A stretch of 64,000 nt of DNA, taken from Pseudofabraea citricarpa. Taxonomy: Eukaryota > Ascomycota > Leotiomycetes > Helotiales > Dermateaceae. Within the stretch, counting starts at the first letter, position 1. Every line of letters starts with the position of its first letter. The translations under genes and the position numbers were made by a program. Below, in pieces: positions 28,923 through 40,500 of this stretch. A model generated the notes under the pieces. That model ran no database searches. It was not told the DNA's origin and saw nothing but the letters and a program-made list of their open reading frames with translations. The stretch is from positions 1,426,001 through 1,490,000 of the forward strand of contig JAPWGK010000004.1 of assembly GCA_029641185.1 (NCBI GenBank), read 5' to 3'.

Positions 28923-30452
28923 ATGGCAAGGTTAATAAACCCGATAAGGCCGACCTTTACGCTTTTGGTTATCTCGTTCTTCTTCACCTTGATTATTATC
29001 TGTCCTCTGCTCTGGGGATGGTATCCGTCGACTTTCAAATTGAGCACAATTCGACTGCCATATCAGGCTTCATCTTCGAGTACGCAGCAGAATCATTTAC
29101 CGATCAGTGAAGAGCCAGAAACACATCAAGAGTACTCGCCCATTATCACAGATCCAGAGCCACAACAAAAGTCCTCACCTACCATTACACACCCAGATAC
29201 GCCAAAAGACTCTCCGCCCTTTGAGCATTCCCCAACTTCTCTTCAACAAGTTCCTTCGCCAGCTACGAAAACCTCAGTTGCGCAGCAAGATAGTTCGCCT
29301 ATCAGTCATTTGCGACAACTCTGTGATCAAACGAAATGGACGGATGGATTATGGATACATTGTCATAGTTTCTCGCCTCCTGATAGCGAAGGAAAGCAAT
29401 CAATTGGAGGAGGACTTAACAATATTCGAAGTCGATTACAATCATGTGTGCGCGTTGCAATCGATGCTGGGGGTGGATTGATTGTCCCTTCTGTATCTGT
29501 CCGGAACGAGACGAATATGCGGATCGACAGCAACGATGGCCGGTATCCTGCCAGTATTTTCTGGGATATGGATTATATGGTAGATATTTTGGGAAAGCAA
29601 TGTCCACAACTCAAGGTGAGGTTCGACATTAAAGGCTTCAAGCCTATGCTAGATGCGCCTAAATTATCCAAATACAAGACTGGCACATTCCGCAAAATGA
29701 TTTTTGGCGTCATAAGCAAATCCAATATCAGCATTGCCTCAATCAGCCCAAAGAATCCCGTAGCACTTTCATTCGGGGACTCCTTCACGGCATGGAATTA
29801 CGAAGTTTCGGGCGAGCTTGCAACGGTTAGAAAGGATCTTTTCAAGGCGTTGAAATTCAACAAGCAACTTCTTGCTATGAGTTCACAGATGCTCCAGTTC
29901 CCTGCACTTCAAAAGGGATTTATTGGAGTCCACCTCCGTGCAGAAAGTGACTGGACGAATCACATGGGAAACCCAGAGCATCAGATGAAACTGTACATGG
30001 AAGAAATGGAGAAACTTCCAAGGACTTCGCCAACCGATCAACGAACAGTATATATAAGTTGTGGGAGTAAAACCAGGATCCAAGAATTCCGGAATAAGTT
30101 ACGTCCTCTTGGATATCTGGTCTATGACAAGTGGAACCTTCATGCCAACGACCCTAAGAAGCTGGAAAAAATCGAGGGATTGATGTTTGACGAGAAGGCA
30201 ATTTTGGAATACGAGATGCTGGTGAACGCAGACTTCTTTCTGGGCGTTGTTATGTCTTCAATGTCCTCGTTGATTGCTTATGCCAGATCTGTCGATGATC
30301 CGGAACTTTTCTTCCCAACTTATGTTTTCCCAGGAAGTATTACAGATGGAGGTGTGCGAGAATATCCAGATGCACCGGCTATGCATGGGAATAACAGGTC
30401 GAAGTTAATGGTAGTTGCTCGTGGTAAGGATATCATGGCTTACTTTCCGTAA
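28923..30452 (+). CDS. Fucosyltransferase-like glycosyltransferase, paralogue B
   Basis: Intronless, 509 aa. A strong signal anchor (FTLLVISFFFTLIIICPLLW, about residues 12-31) is followed by a roughly 100-residue Pro/Ser/Gln-rich stem with repeated SP and PxxxQ units, then a lumenal domain. Landmarks parallel paralogue A: GGGLNNIRSRLQSCVRVAIDA, GGGLIVPS, GVHLRAESDW (HLR motif of the fucosyltransferase superfamily), YISCGSKTRI and ADFFLGVVMSSMSSLIAYAR. Overall similarity to A is limited, so the two are old duplicates or separate members of one family. Probable GDP-sugar transferase of the Golgi. The ATG at 28923 sits in an AAA-ATGG context. Confidence 0.82.
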   Translation: MARLINPIRPTFTLLVISFFFTLIIICPLLWGWYPSTFKLSTIRLPYQASSSSTQQNHLPISEEPETHQEYSPIITDPEPQQKSSPTITHPDTPKDSPPFEHSPTSLQQVPSPATKTSVAQQDSSPISHLRQLCDQTKWTDGLWIHCHSFSPPDSEGKQSIGGGLNNIRSRLQSCVRVAIDAGGGLIVPSVSVRNETNMRIDSNDGRYPASIFWDMDYMVDILGKQCPQLKVRFDIKGFKPMLDAPKLSKYKTGTFRKMIFGVISKSNISIASISPKNPVALSFGDSFTAWNYEVSGELATVRKDLFKALKFNKQLLAMSSQMLQFPALQKGFIGVHLRAESDWTNHMGNPEHQMKLYMEEMEKLPRTSPTDQRTVYISCGSKTRIQEFRNKLRPLGYLVYDKWNLHANDPKKLEKIEGLMFDEKAILEYEMLVNADFFLGVVMSSMSSLIAYARSVDDPELFFPTYVFPGSITDGGVREYPDAPAMHGNNRSKLMVVARGKDIMAYFP

Positions 30453-33400
30453 TTTTTGTTAAATAAATATTAATCTTATTATTTCGGTGTCAACCTTGAT
30501 GTTACAAATTTCTGAGTACATAAATTTCGCGGCACTCTTTTTGTATACCTGTTTCCTTTATTACTTCCAAGTTCAATGATTACATATAACGAATCCTAAT
30601 CAGTATTGAATGTTGATGAGCTACCACACTTGTTATAGGGTTTTTCTTTCTACATACACCTCCGAGTTGCCCTATAAGAGCCAAAAAGCAAGCCTGCAAT
30701 ACAACCTCTCGAAAAAGCTAATGATGCTTTAAACCGGTATCCAGTATTTCAACAAGTAGATAACTTGAAATATACTTCCACGGCTTTCTCACTTTAATAA
30801 ACGCATTCAAATTAAGAAGAAAGTTCGACAACAGTTTGCAAAATATTCTGGTAAGAAGTTACAGCAACTTCAAATTTGACACGAGACACCGATATCAGTG
30901 GAATCAAAATTACAGACTGTCTGGACTTGAATTGGAAGTCTCTTTTGTTGCATACCTATTTTGCTTTTACTCCATACTCTTAAGACTTCCTGAGTAGAAA
31001 ATATTAACCTTATTTATTAGTTAGCAAGCAAAAAGTACACTTTAGCGAGCTTACAACCAGCTTAATTTGAGTAGTCATGTATTTTTGTCGGCTTATCAAC
31101 TATTATGTTGACTTTTACAAGTGTATGAAACAAGTACTTGCGTCCTTTTAACAGAATCTAGCCCAATTTACAACTATAATAATTATTTGAATAGGGATCT
31201 CATAAATTGGCAACACCAGATGCACAGTCGCTTAACATAACTTGAGAAGAATGTGTCGATAGATTCAAGGTATCGAGAAGATTACTAAGACTTGTACCGG
31301 CTAAAAATGATTGAATTGAACTTCTACTGTCTTATAAAATAGCTATAAAGTACGAGGCCAATGAAACTTTATCTCATTACTCTTTTTTAGTCAAATCAAT
31401 GATTTCTCATAAATCAACACAATATGGGAATCAAATGTGAGCATTCTAGCAAGTCGTCCTATCAGCTTGAATTTTCTTACAAAAGGGAGTGATTGCTTTT
31501 ACGCTAAGAGGCAAAAGAGGAAGGCAAGTCTCTCAACACCAAAGTTCCCTCTCTTCCGGTGACTTTCTCGATCGCTTCGGGTGATCACATACTTCTGCGG
31601 CTCTCTACCTATGACGTACATTAATTAGGCTCATGATTACCGATAGATCAGATCTAATACCCAGTCCTTTTTATTCCCGGTTAAAGTCGGGCCTTTCGTA
31701 CGGAACTGCCATGCCAAATCAAGATACTCCAATAGGCTCTCGGTTCAAAGAGTCGAGAACCGAGGTCATCATACAGCACAGTTCTATTTAGAGTGAAGAT
31801 CCACTGTTTACTTATCACGAGGCCTGCAACTGATCCAACATGGTGGGATATTTGGAAGCAGCTAAGAACATGGAAGGAAACGCCTTGCTACCCAACAACT
31901 GGGCTCGTCTGATCAGATGACGATATCCAGATCCAGATGACCACAGCCACTTGTGCACAGCATAGGGGTATGGCCACAAGAACTGGCATTCGGGAGAATC
32001 ATCGCCGAAAGAATCAATCCAACAGGATACTCCGAAGCAGGAATATGCAAGCTTGGTCGTTTATGGGGGTGGTTGGGAAGGAAGTACCTCCGCCTCATGG
32101 CTGCATTGAAACGGAATAGCGGCTGTGTAACTATCCGTTCCGCGGCTATGGAGGGGACCTCTTGCCAAACTCGTCGGGTCATAGCATGATTGCTCATTGC
32201 AGGAGATCTAGGCTTCTTGCCTCCAACAAGTGTTTGCTAAATGTTTGCTAGTGCGCCTGCAGCGACAGTACAGCAAGGGAGACAATTGGTATAGCAGATC
32301 TCTCTTGGCTTGATGTATGATCCCAGGGCGTTTCCGTGTCGCTCTAAAATGGCATGTGCGAAGCGCCAAAGCAGGGAGTATTGAGGTTACACACGATCCC
32401 TGGCTCAGATGGATGGGTGCTGATTCGAATGTTTCACAGGCCACTGCCAGCTCTTGAAAGGTTAGAGCGACAACAGCTGATACCCGAAGCAAACATCAGG
32501 CCACAAGCTACGCATTGCTACCGACGGCATGGCGGAGTCTGCGCCAGTGCCTACATCAAGCAAGAGTTGCGGTGCCTTAACGGCAAATTATAGGGATGAA
32601 GCCCAAATCAAGAGCCTGGGAAGCTGCAGTAAAACAGGCCGTGGGGGATATATCACCTTTGATGGCCGGCTGTCGCGAATCATATGCTTGAAGCCGACGT
32701 CGTGGCAATCGTGAGATTTTGCCGCGCTGGACACGGGACACGAGACACATCGTTCCTGGCTTCTGGGACTGTTGGATTTTATTTTTCAGAGTCCATAGAC
32801 CGTGTCCCCCACGGGGTCCATGGAGATGGTAACGAACCGGATGCCTCCGCTCAATCCCTCCCTTGGTTATCGCAAGGCAAAAGGCGGAGAAAAGCTCCCA
32901 TCCTATCAAGATGGGAAAGCAGCGGAGGTACGTGCGCTTTGTTGGATCATTTACGGAGCTGGCACCGACGCTGCCTTTTATTTCCGGCCATCAGAATAAT
33001 AAATTGCCTTTTAAATCCTACCTGGCTGCTTTTACGTGCAGCATTTTAAATGCCCCTGAAAGTATTCCCCCGTAAATGAAACGGGTTTCATTAGCTACAG
33101 GCGCGTCGGCTTGTTTGTTGGTGGACACGGACGACGAGACAAACGGCATAATGCATGCAGTATACGTCAATAATTAGCCATTCGGTCTCGGGAAATGCCC
33201 AGGCAGTTCCGGTATTGGATGATCTTTCCTGGCCATACGGGGTCTTACTCCAATTTACTCCAATTCTCCGACCTCCATGTCATCATGCCTGCATGCTTCA
33301 TCCCAACTCATTCCTGCAAAAAGGTCCGGGGCGTGGCGCACACGGGTTGCAACATGCAAACCCCCAGGTCTTAGAACCTCCGGACTCCACCGTCTTCCGG

Positions 33401-36400
33401 CGTCTATCAAAAATGAAGTGTAGTTAAAAACTTTGCATGGATTTAGTGAGCTGATTGTTTGCTTATCAATTCCTCTTTGGCGAGCTAAGCGATTAGGGTC
33501 TCTGGGCACGGAAGCAGGCATCCATGCTAGTCACAGCGCATAAAAAGAAAGACATCATAATGAATACGATGGTAATTTAATGCCTGGATAATATCCGTGG
33601 CAGCAACGACCTCGGACCGAAGAGCCCTTCCTTTTAATATGCAAACTCTAGTAACTTCTATAATACAAAATGCAACAACACAGAGATAGGAAGGTGTGAA
33701 AAGCGTGTTTATCTGTCTGAGACTTGGGTATATGGAATCAGATGTTCTCTTTGCTATATTATGAGAATGAGAAATATAATTCTTCCTCGAGTAGAGAAGG
33801 AGTTTTGTTCATAAAGGTGGATTGTGACAGATGCCTGTGTTTTTACACTTATTTATCAAGTAATCTGGTTTCTGATAATAGAGTTCAATATTAAGCAACT
33901 TAATATAACTCCAGCTTATCTACCTTTATCGCTTAAGAATAGAACTTGTCTGTATCTAAGCGACATACTTTTTGTAGAAGACAATGCATATATGTTAAGG
34001 CTTAGAGTTTAATAAACACTATAACAATTTACTTATTATAGCATCAGATATATTACAACTTGTTTAAGGATTTATAAAGTTATATGACATTAGAAAATCA
34101 AGAGAAAACTACTATCTCAAGTAACATAGCCAGATGAGAAAATCCTATAAAGATCATCTTGGCTTAAGATTTCTGTGAAGGTTTCGCGGAGAATGAGTAC
34201 TTCTCAGTAGCTAAATTCTCGCAAACCTATCTCTTTCGTCAAATAGCTATAGAACAGTTTATTCTGCTTCCATCTCGCACACCTACTTCAACCTCAGATA
34301 GCATGTCGTCGACTCGGCTCCCCTACTCCCGCATGTCTGTGCTTAAGCGAAAAGTATAATACTCCACCGGAACGCTAGGCACAGAACCCAGTCTAACCAC
34401 GCGGCGATTCGAAGCAGCTCCGTCTTGATTTCGAGATGTAAGATGCGTCTGGGTTCCTCTGAGCCTTGAAGTTAGGCGGCATTATAGATGGCTTTCTGTT
34501 CTTTGTACCAGACTATCATCTTCGACCGAAAGAAAAGAGTATACACCCGTTCGGGTGAGCTTCATCGTGATATGCCTGCCCACTTGTAACCTCTTACGGC
34601 TCTCTCTCTTAAGCGCAGATGGTAGTATACGGAGATCAGCAACTCTTCTTTTATCTCAGTGCGTGAGAGCTAGCTTCCTTTCTTAATTGATCTGTTGCAT
34701 TTTATTATATTCTTATTGTTATTCGCGTTTCTCTATTTCAAATGTGACTGACTGCCCGCGTGTTTTGAATGTATGAGATACTTTGAACAGGTGTCACGGG
34801 GTGAGGTTTTGCCAGCTCTTGCCCTCTTTGCCATTGTATCGGAAGCCATCTTTCCCTCAAAACTATCGTCTGTAGTACTTTCTAGGTATATAAATAAAGC
34901 AGATTCCAGGAAACATGCCACTCGTATGTGAGATAAGGCAAACCCCCTGAGCGAAGAATACAGCTATCAGATGTGTTCGAATACCACGAGTATCCTCCTC
35001 CAACCATCTTCTCATTTGCGACGATGCCTATGTACACAAAAGACACAGCAGAAAATCTAGGCCAACTCTTTAAAATTTAAACCATCATTTGAGAAGAGAA
35101 GAAAACGTGAGAGGGATTCTTGTCATTTTTGGGAGAGTTCTTTCTGCTACTTCGGTGCGCTTTAATCTGCAGAATAAAGTCCTCGTTCCGATGCTATCCA
35201 CACCACGGTATTACATCCTCCACTGAAATTTAAAATATACCATCCAAAAATCTCAACATCTGGTTGTCACTGACTTGAACAACCAACCTGCGCGAGCTAG
35301 CCTAGAATACCCCCCTTCCTAAAGCGACTTCTCTACTCACACACCATCCAGCTCTCAATCAGCAAACCGAACCAGCGCAAAAAGAATGAAAAGATCAAAG
35401 AATATGTGCTCATTTACAGATCTGTACGACTCGCATGTATATGCAAGACCAGCTCAGCTGCAAGCACATCGATCCGAATCTGTATCTTGATCTTCGACTC
35501 CCGATCTCACGAGTCCAGAGGAAGAAGCAGCCGGAGCCGAAATCCACCAGAGCAAGCTCCCACAGCAGCAGAAGGGTAAGACTGCAGTATGTTGTAACCA
35601 GGGAGAATCGATAGCTCCCTCCTCACCGTCTGCCAACGATCCTCCCTAAGCCCGTCTCGTTTTGAGCTGCATTTCAGATTCCAGTCTCTAAGTTTTTGAG
35701 TTTAGGAAGTTTTGCACTGTGCATCTCACGTCTCACGAAGGAGGCCAGAAGAGCAGCATGCGGCCAAAAGAAGAAAGAGAAAAGCGTCGTCCTCAGAAGG
35801 GAAAGACCAGGTTGCCAAAATGTAGCCACTGCAACAAAAGTAAGACAGACAACACATACACACATACCTCTTCGACCTAAGAATGGAAGGCAGGCGGTGC
35901 CGGTCGTGCGACACAGCCTAATAAGCAACATGGCAGAGCAGAGCAGAGGCCAGTGAGAAAATAGGCCTGTCTCTGGGCCATTCTTCCTAGCTGTAGTGCC
36001 TCATTCCCTTTCCGCTCAGTGCTGCATACAATCAATACAAGACTGAAGGAAGATGCAGCCCGCCAGGTCCCAGTCCCAAGTCCTCCATGGCAGTTGCCGT
36101 TGTCCCGTTCCAGCCTGCGATGCGAAGGTTGCTTTTTGGTCTCGCTGACGGCTGGCAGGTAGCAGGGTGGTTTGATGGATTAGTGATGGCTGATTGCTGC
36201 AGCTCAGTGCCTAGGGATGTGTGCTGTGGCCGACGCTGCTGCATGGCCCACGTCCAGCGCCATACTACCTACCCAGGTACCTAAAGGTGGAGAGTTGTGG
36301 TCGCGCTGGTGGATCGCTGCTGTGCTGTACCGTCCTTCTCTACAGGCCTGAGGCGGTGTCCTAATCCACTGTTTCCTCACTGTGCAGCCTGTACTGTGTG

Positions 36401-36836
36401 TTGGCGCTGACCTGACTGACCTGACCTGACTTGACATGGCCAGCTGAGGCCGACCTGAACGCTGTAAGTGGAGTGGAGTTTTGGGGAGTCTTGAGGGATT
36501 GGAAGCGATTTTTCCGCAGCGAGGGGATTGAGCCTGCTGCCGGGCTACTGAAGGGCGAACACCAAAGGAGTTTGACCCCAAATGACACTGACAGCAGGTG
36601 CCCGCTCTGCCAGAGATGGGCGCAGATGTGCAGAGAAAGGGTTTGAAGCCTTGAAAGAGTGTATGTACAGAGCAGAGGCATTGTGGTGAAGCATGTTTAC
36701 ATTGGACTACGGGTATCGTCATACTACTGTATCTAGGTGTCTAAATCTAGGCTTCATAGCCGCCCATTACTGCTCAGAATAGCATGGCAGATTGCCTACA
36801 TGTCCTGAGTTGCCCAAATACCATTCCTAAAGACCC
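30453..36836. other. Gene-poor region, partly AT-rich
   Basis: Over 6 kb without a supported gene. Parts at 30480-31400 and 33640-34150 are AT-rich with stop codons in all frames. Segments at 31900-33500 and 35400-36700 are richer in G+C and show several overlapping short frames on both strands, none with domain features. A minus-strand stretch near 34400-34590 reads about 30 codons either side of a stop with protein-like content, possibly a decayed gene or element. A CTGAC-type short tandem repeat lies at 36407-36434. Confidence 0.5.
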
Positions 36837-37513
36837 TCACATGTCCTCTGGCTTTGTGTACCCCCAGAAGCTCAATATGGGTGGCGTAATCTGCTTGTCG
36901 CGATAGTTTTGTTGTGTACCCACTGAATGCTGAACCTCCACCATTATCCATTGATTCTTCTTCGTACGGATCAAGTAGCAGGCTCGAGCACTGTACTTCC
37001 TTGGGTCATCGTGAGCAAAGAATGCCCTTACGTCTTGGATGAATTGTATTCGATTGTATGGCATTTGTTCGGGTTCGGCCAAACGACCTGTCGAAGGGGT
37101 CCATAAAGTTCGATAGGGTTTATGCATCTCGATATTCGGACAATGCTTCTGTTTTCGTATTGAACATGCACTGGTTGTATCAGTATCTACTGACAGTTTG
37201 ATGTCCTTTACCTATCCTCCTGGTGCTGTATGTCCGCGTTGCCGTCGTCGAGCTGACAGGTTATGAGACAGAGTATTCTGGAAAACCCCAAGGCATTGGC
37301 ACTTTGTCTTGACGAGCCATTGCTGAGACGTGAAGGTGTGAATTGGTGTAGAATATGCAGGCTTTCCTTAATTGTGATGGCATTGAGGTCGTGGAACTGA
37401 AAGATGATTCTGCTTGCAAGTTTCAGGAGACTAGGCTCCGACCACGTTCCCGTGGCAATTTCGGTGACATAGTGAGCGCTTACTTCCGACTCAGTACTGT
37501 GCCATGCCATCAC
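36837..37513 (-). CDS. Possible small two-exon gene, unrecognised
   Basis: Two minus-strand frames can be joined: 37513 down to about 37211, then a 41-nt GTAAAG..CAG intron with a TACTGAT branch point, and on to 36837. The joined frame has no stop for about 210 codons and includes a protein-like part (PYNRIQFIQDVRAFFAH, YLIRTKKNQWIMVEV). I do not recognise a family, and the start is not defined. It could also be a chance open frame or a relic of a longer gene; similar weak frames continue to about 37920. Confidence 0.2.
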
Positions 37514-40500
37514 TGTATCGCGAAGGCTTTTTCAGAGCCGCAAGAGCGGACTAAGCGTACTAGTCTCCAAAGACAATGAGGTCCTGTATAATGCGAAGGC
37601 CTCAATCATCCAAGGCCCTAACATTTGTATTCTCGGCTTGAGTTCGATGATCGAGCCTGAAGAGATAATTCAGATACAGCGGCATCGTCACATCCAAATA
37701 CAGCACAGCTCCATGTAGTAATTGAATGCGTAAGTATCGACAGGGACGGGCTAGGAGTTGATAGGCTCCTTCTTCGAAAAATCGCGGCTTACTATATCTG
37801 TGAGGGTTTCTTTTCATCGACATCAGCGTATGTCGCAGAATCAGTAGTATAAAGGCTTTGCGAGGCCGGTAGACACTACATTTACCCTTGACGGATTTAC
37901 CTGAACAGGCTGTACAGAACAACGATGGAACTTACAAAGACGAGTATAGTATGTGAGATGACCATGCACATTACTATGAACCTAATGTCAGCAGCTACTA
38001 GACAGAGTTTATGCTCACCTGGTATGCAGAATTGATGTTGTGATACTAGCTGTTCTAGTGGGAGGAAACAACGCCGAGAAGGACGACGAGCTTAGGACAA
38101 GCAATCTTCTCCCCAGTCAGCATTATGAATCGTAGTATCAATTTGCATGGTCTCGAGCCAGTCGTAGGTCCAAACTACATCCACAGCTCGTGTAGTGAGA
38201 CAACCAAAATATAGTTTATGTTTATGTTTGTGCTGCGTCGTTAGGACGCGTCCTTCTCAATATTTCCTCCCTGGATGAGCACCTGAGACCGTGAGCGCCG
38301 TTTCGAAGGAGCTTAGGAGATGGGTAGGCATGTTCTGATCGGTCTTTGGAAGGTGTCGGAATAGTAAGGATGTGGATTCGGTGTCGGGACGGTTGTTTGC
38401 TTGCTGCAGTTCATTTCGAAGCGTGCTGCGCACCCTAGGAGATGATGTATTGCATGTCGGCGGAAGTTTGGACGGCAGAGGGAGTGATCGATATGTAGGA
38501 TGCCGAGAGGCTGTGAGAAAAGGGAAGTTGCATGTTTGCTTCGATGGCCTTCACGGTGTACATTAGCGTAGACGGGATGGATTGAGAAGGTACTTGAGCA
38601 AGGCAGTCCCTCGATTTTGCTTGATATGAGTATCCACGCATATCACAGCACATCGGCAGCTGCTTGGAAGATGTCACCTACAATACTAGATGGTATTCAA
38701 GAACTCAGGGCGGTGATGGATGAGGAAAACCATCCATGGTGTTGTCGAAGCTCGCGTGTTATTTTCGACCGTCGACAAGCCTCGTGGCCCAGGACTTGAG
38801 TGAAGGGCTGTGATGAATAGCAAGGAGGACTTGAACGATGTATATGAGTTGTTGCATCGGAGTGGGAAGGCAGGGAGCACAATGGTAGGATGGATGCTTG
38901 AGTTTAAGTTGTTGGAAGCTATCGAAATCTGGTATCGAGCCCAACGACGGGCGCTAATACCGCAATCCCACAACCTCAGAATAGTTTTGCTCAACACGGC
39001 ATACGATGACTACTACAGAACTATACAATGTATTCTGCGCTGCACAGAGAATTGTTCTGCAGATGCTCCAACAGGTGTGGTTGAACGTTGGGGATGGGCT
39101 TAGGCTTCATACGGGGAAGGAACCCACAACGCGATACGATGGACGATGTCAACCAGGAGTATCTTCAGGCAGATTGATCCTCTTCGCACTACGACATCCA
39201 GCAGACAGCCTTCATGTACAGCAATGACAGTAACAGGCAAGCCTTTCCCCCGATCAATCGTGTACTAATCGCTGTTGGCTTTGAAGAGCATGCTAATACC
39301 CGACCGCTATCACATACGGGTCTCAGGTAACTTAACTCTCCAGTGCAGCAGCTAATAAACAGCAATGTTCGACTATCTACTAGGCTGCCTGCAGAAACCT
39401 ACCTCCTACGACTTCGGAGTTCTGCCCCCGATCAAGTTCTTCACCAGACCAGCAAAGGTATTCAGTGGATTGAAACCAATGCCATCAAGAGCATACACTC
39501 TTCAATGTCTTTATAGTGTCTTCTAGCCTCCAGCACTGTGTTGTTGGCGACTACACCCTGAACTAAAGCACTGCAGCGCTATGATGGGCCTCCCTCGCTT
39601 AAGGGATAGGGGTGAGTCGAACACCTTCAACCTTCTATAGGGTATAATGACACTGATCACGATGATACTTTTGCAATTGATGGCTAAAGAATCAAGTGTA
39701 GATTGCTACAGTCAATAGCAATAAAATCAAATCCAAGCACTCTTGCTTTTTTCGGTTTTCTTGTTCTGTCGACAGATTTTACTTGGAAGGCATTCCCGAA
39801 CCACATGCAATGAGAATCATAGACGATCTGCCCAACATTGCGAACTATCACTCGATAATGCAGCAAGAGAACCTCACAGTACACTCCATTCGGCATGCAG
39901 ATAGGCTACACACGTGCAGCTCATATTCACCAAGAAGGAACTTCACCATGCCACGAGAAGCGGACTTTTGGAGCACATTTTTCACGAACCTCAAGCTAGC
40001 TGGCTAATTACCTACCTATATACGAAGCGCAGAGAGCTGGCACTGCCAAACATGGCTCACAAGTTACGACATCCACAATACTATCGAAGCTACCAAAGTG
40101 TCGGGATGGAGCTGAATTCTCGACACATTCGCATCCTATCTGTATCCGGCGAAGGCGCGAGGGCCGGAAGGGAGTCAAGTCGATTTTTATTATTCATTGG
40201 CATTCCGGGAAATTCCCATCTAGCCCGATAGTCAACAACCAACAACCAACAACCAACATCCAACAGCCAACAACTAACAGCGAATCACTGATCTCCATCT
40301 TCTCCTGAAAAGAAGGCATTCTACTACATGATGAGATTACCATCACCAACATCTCTCACCCGACAAACCCTCGGCAGCTTTTGTGTCTCGGCCCGAGGAC
40401 GAAAATCCGCCAAACCTCACAGGTACCTAGCCGATCGTCTCTAGAAACACCTAGGTGTCTATTCTATTCCTCTCTCTAGCACCCCTCTCACACCCCAACT

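Noticed and set aside
2..30452. One biosynthetic cluster including the NRPS and the glycan genes
   Set aside because: The PfkB kinase, ARMT1-like phosphatase and 2.8 kb of empty sequence lie between, and nothing links peptide synthesis to the glycosyltransferases.
36204..36722. 172-codon minus-strand frame
   Set aside because: Ser/Cys/Pro-rich translation without domains or splice logic, in a GC-rich intergenic tract with short repeats.
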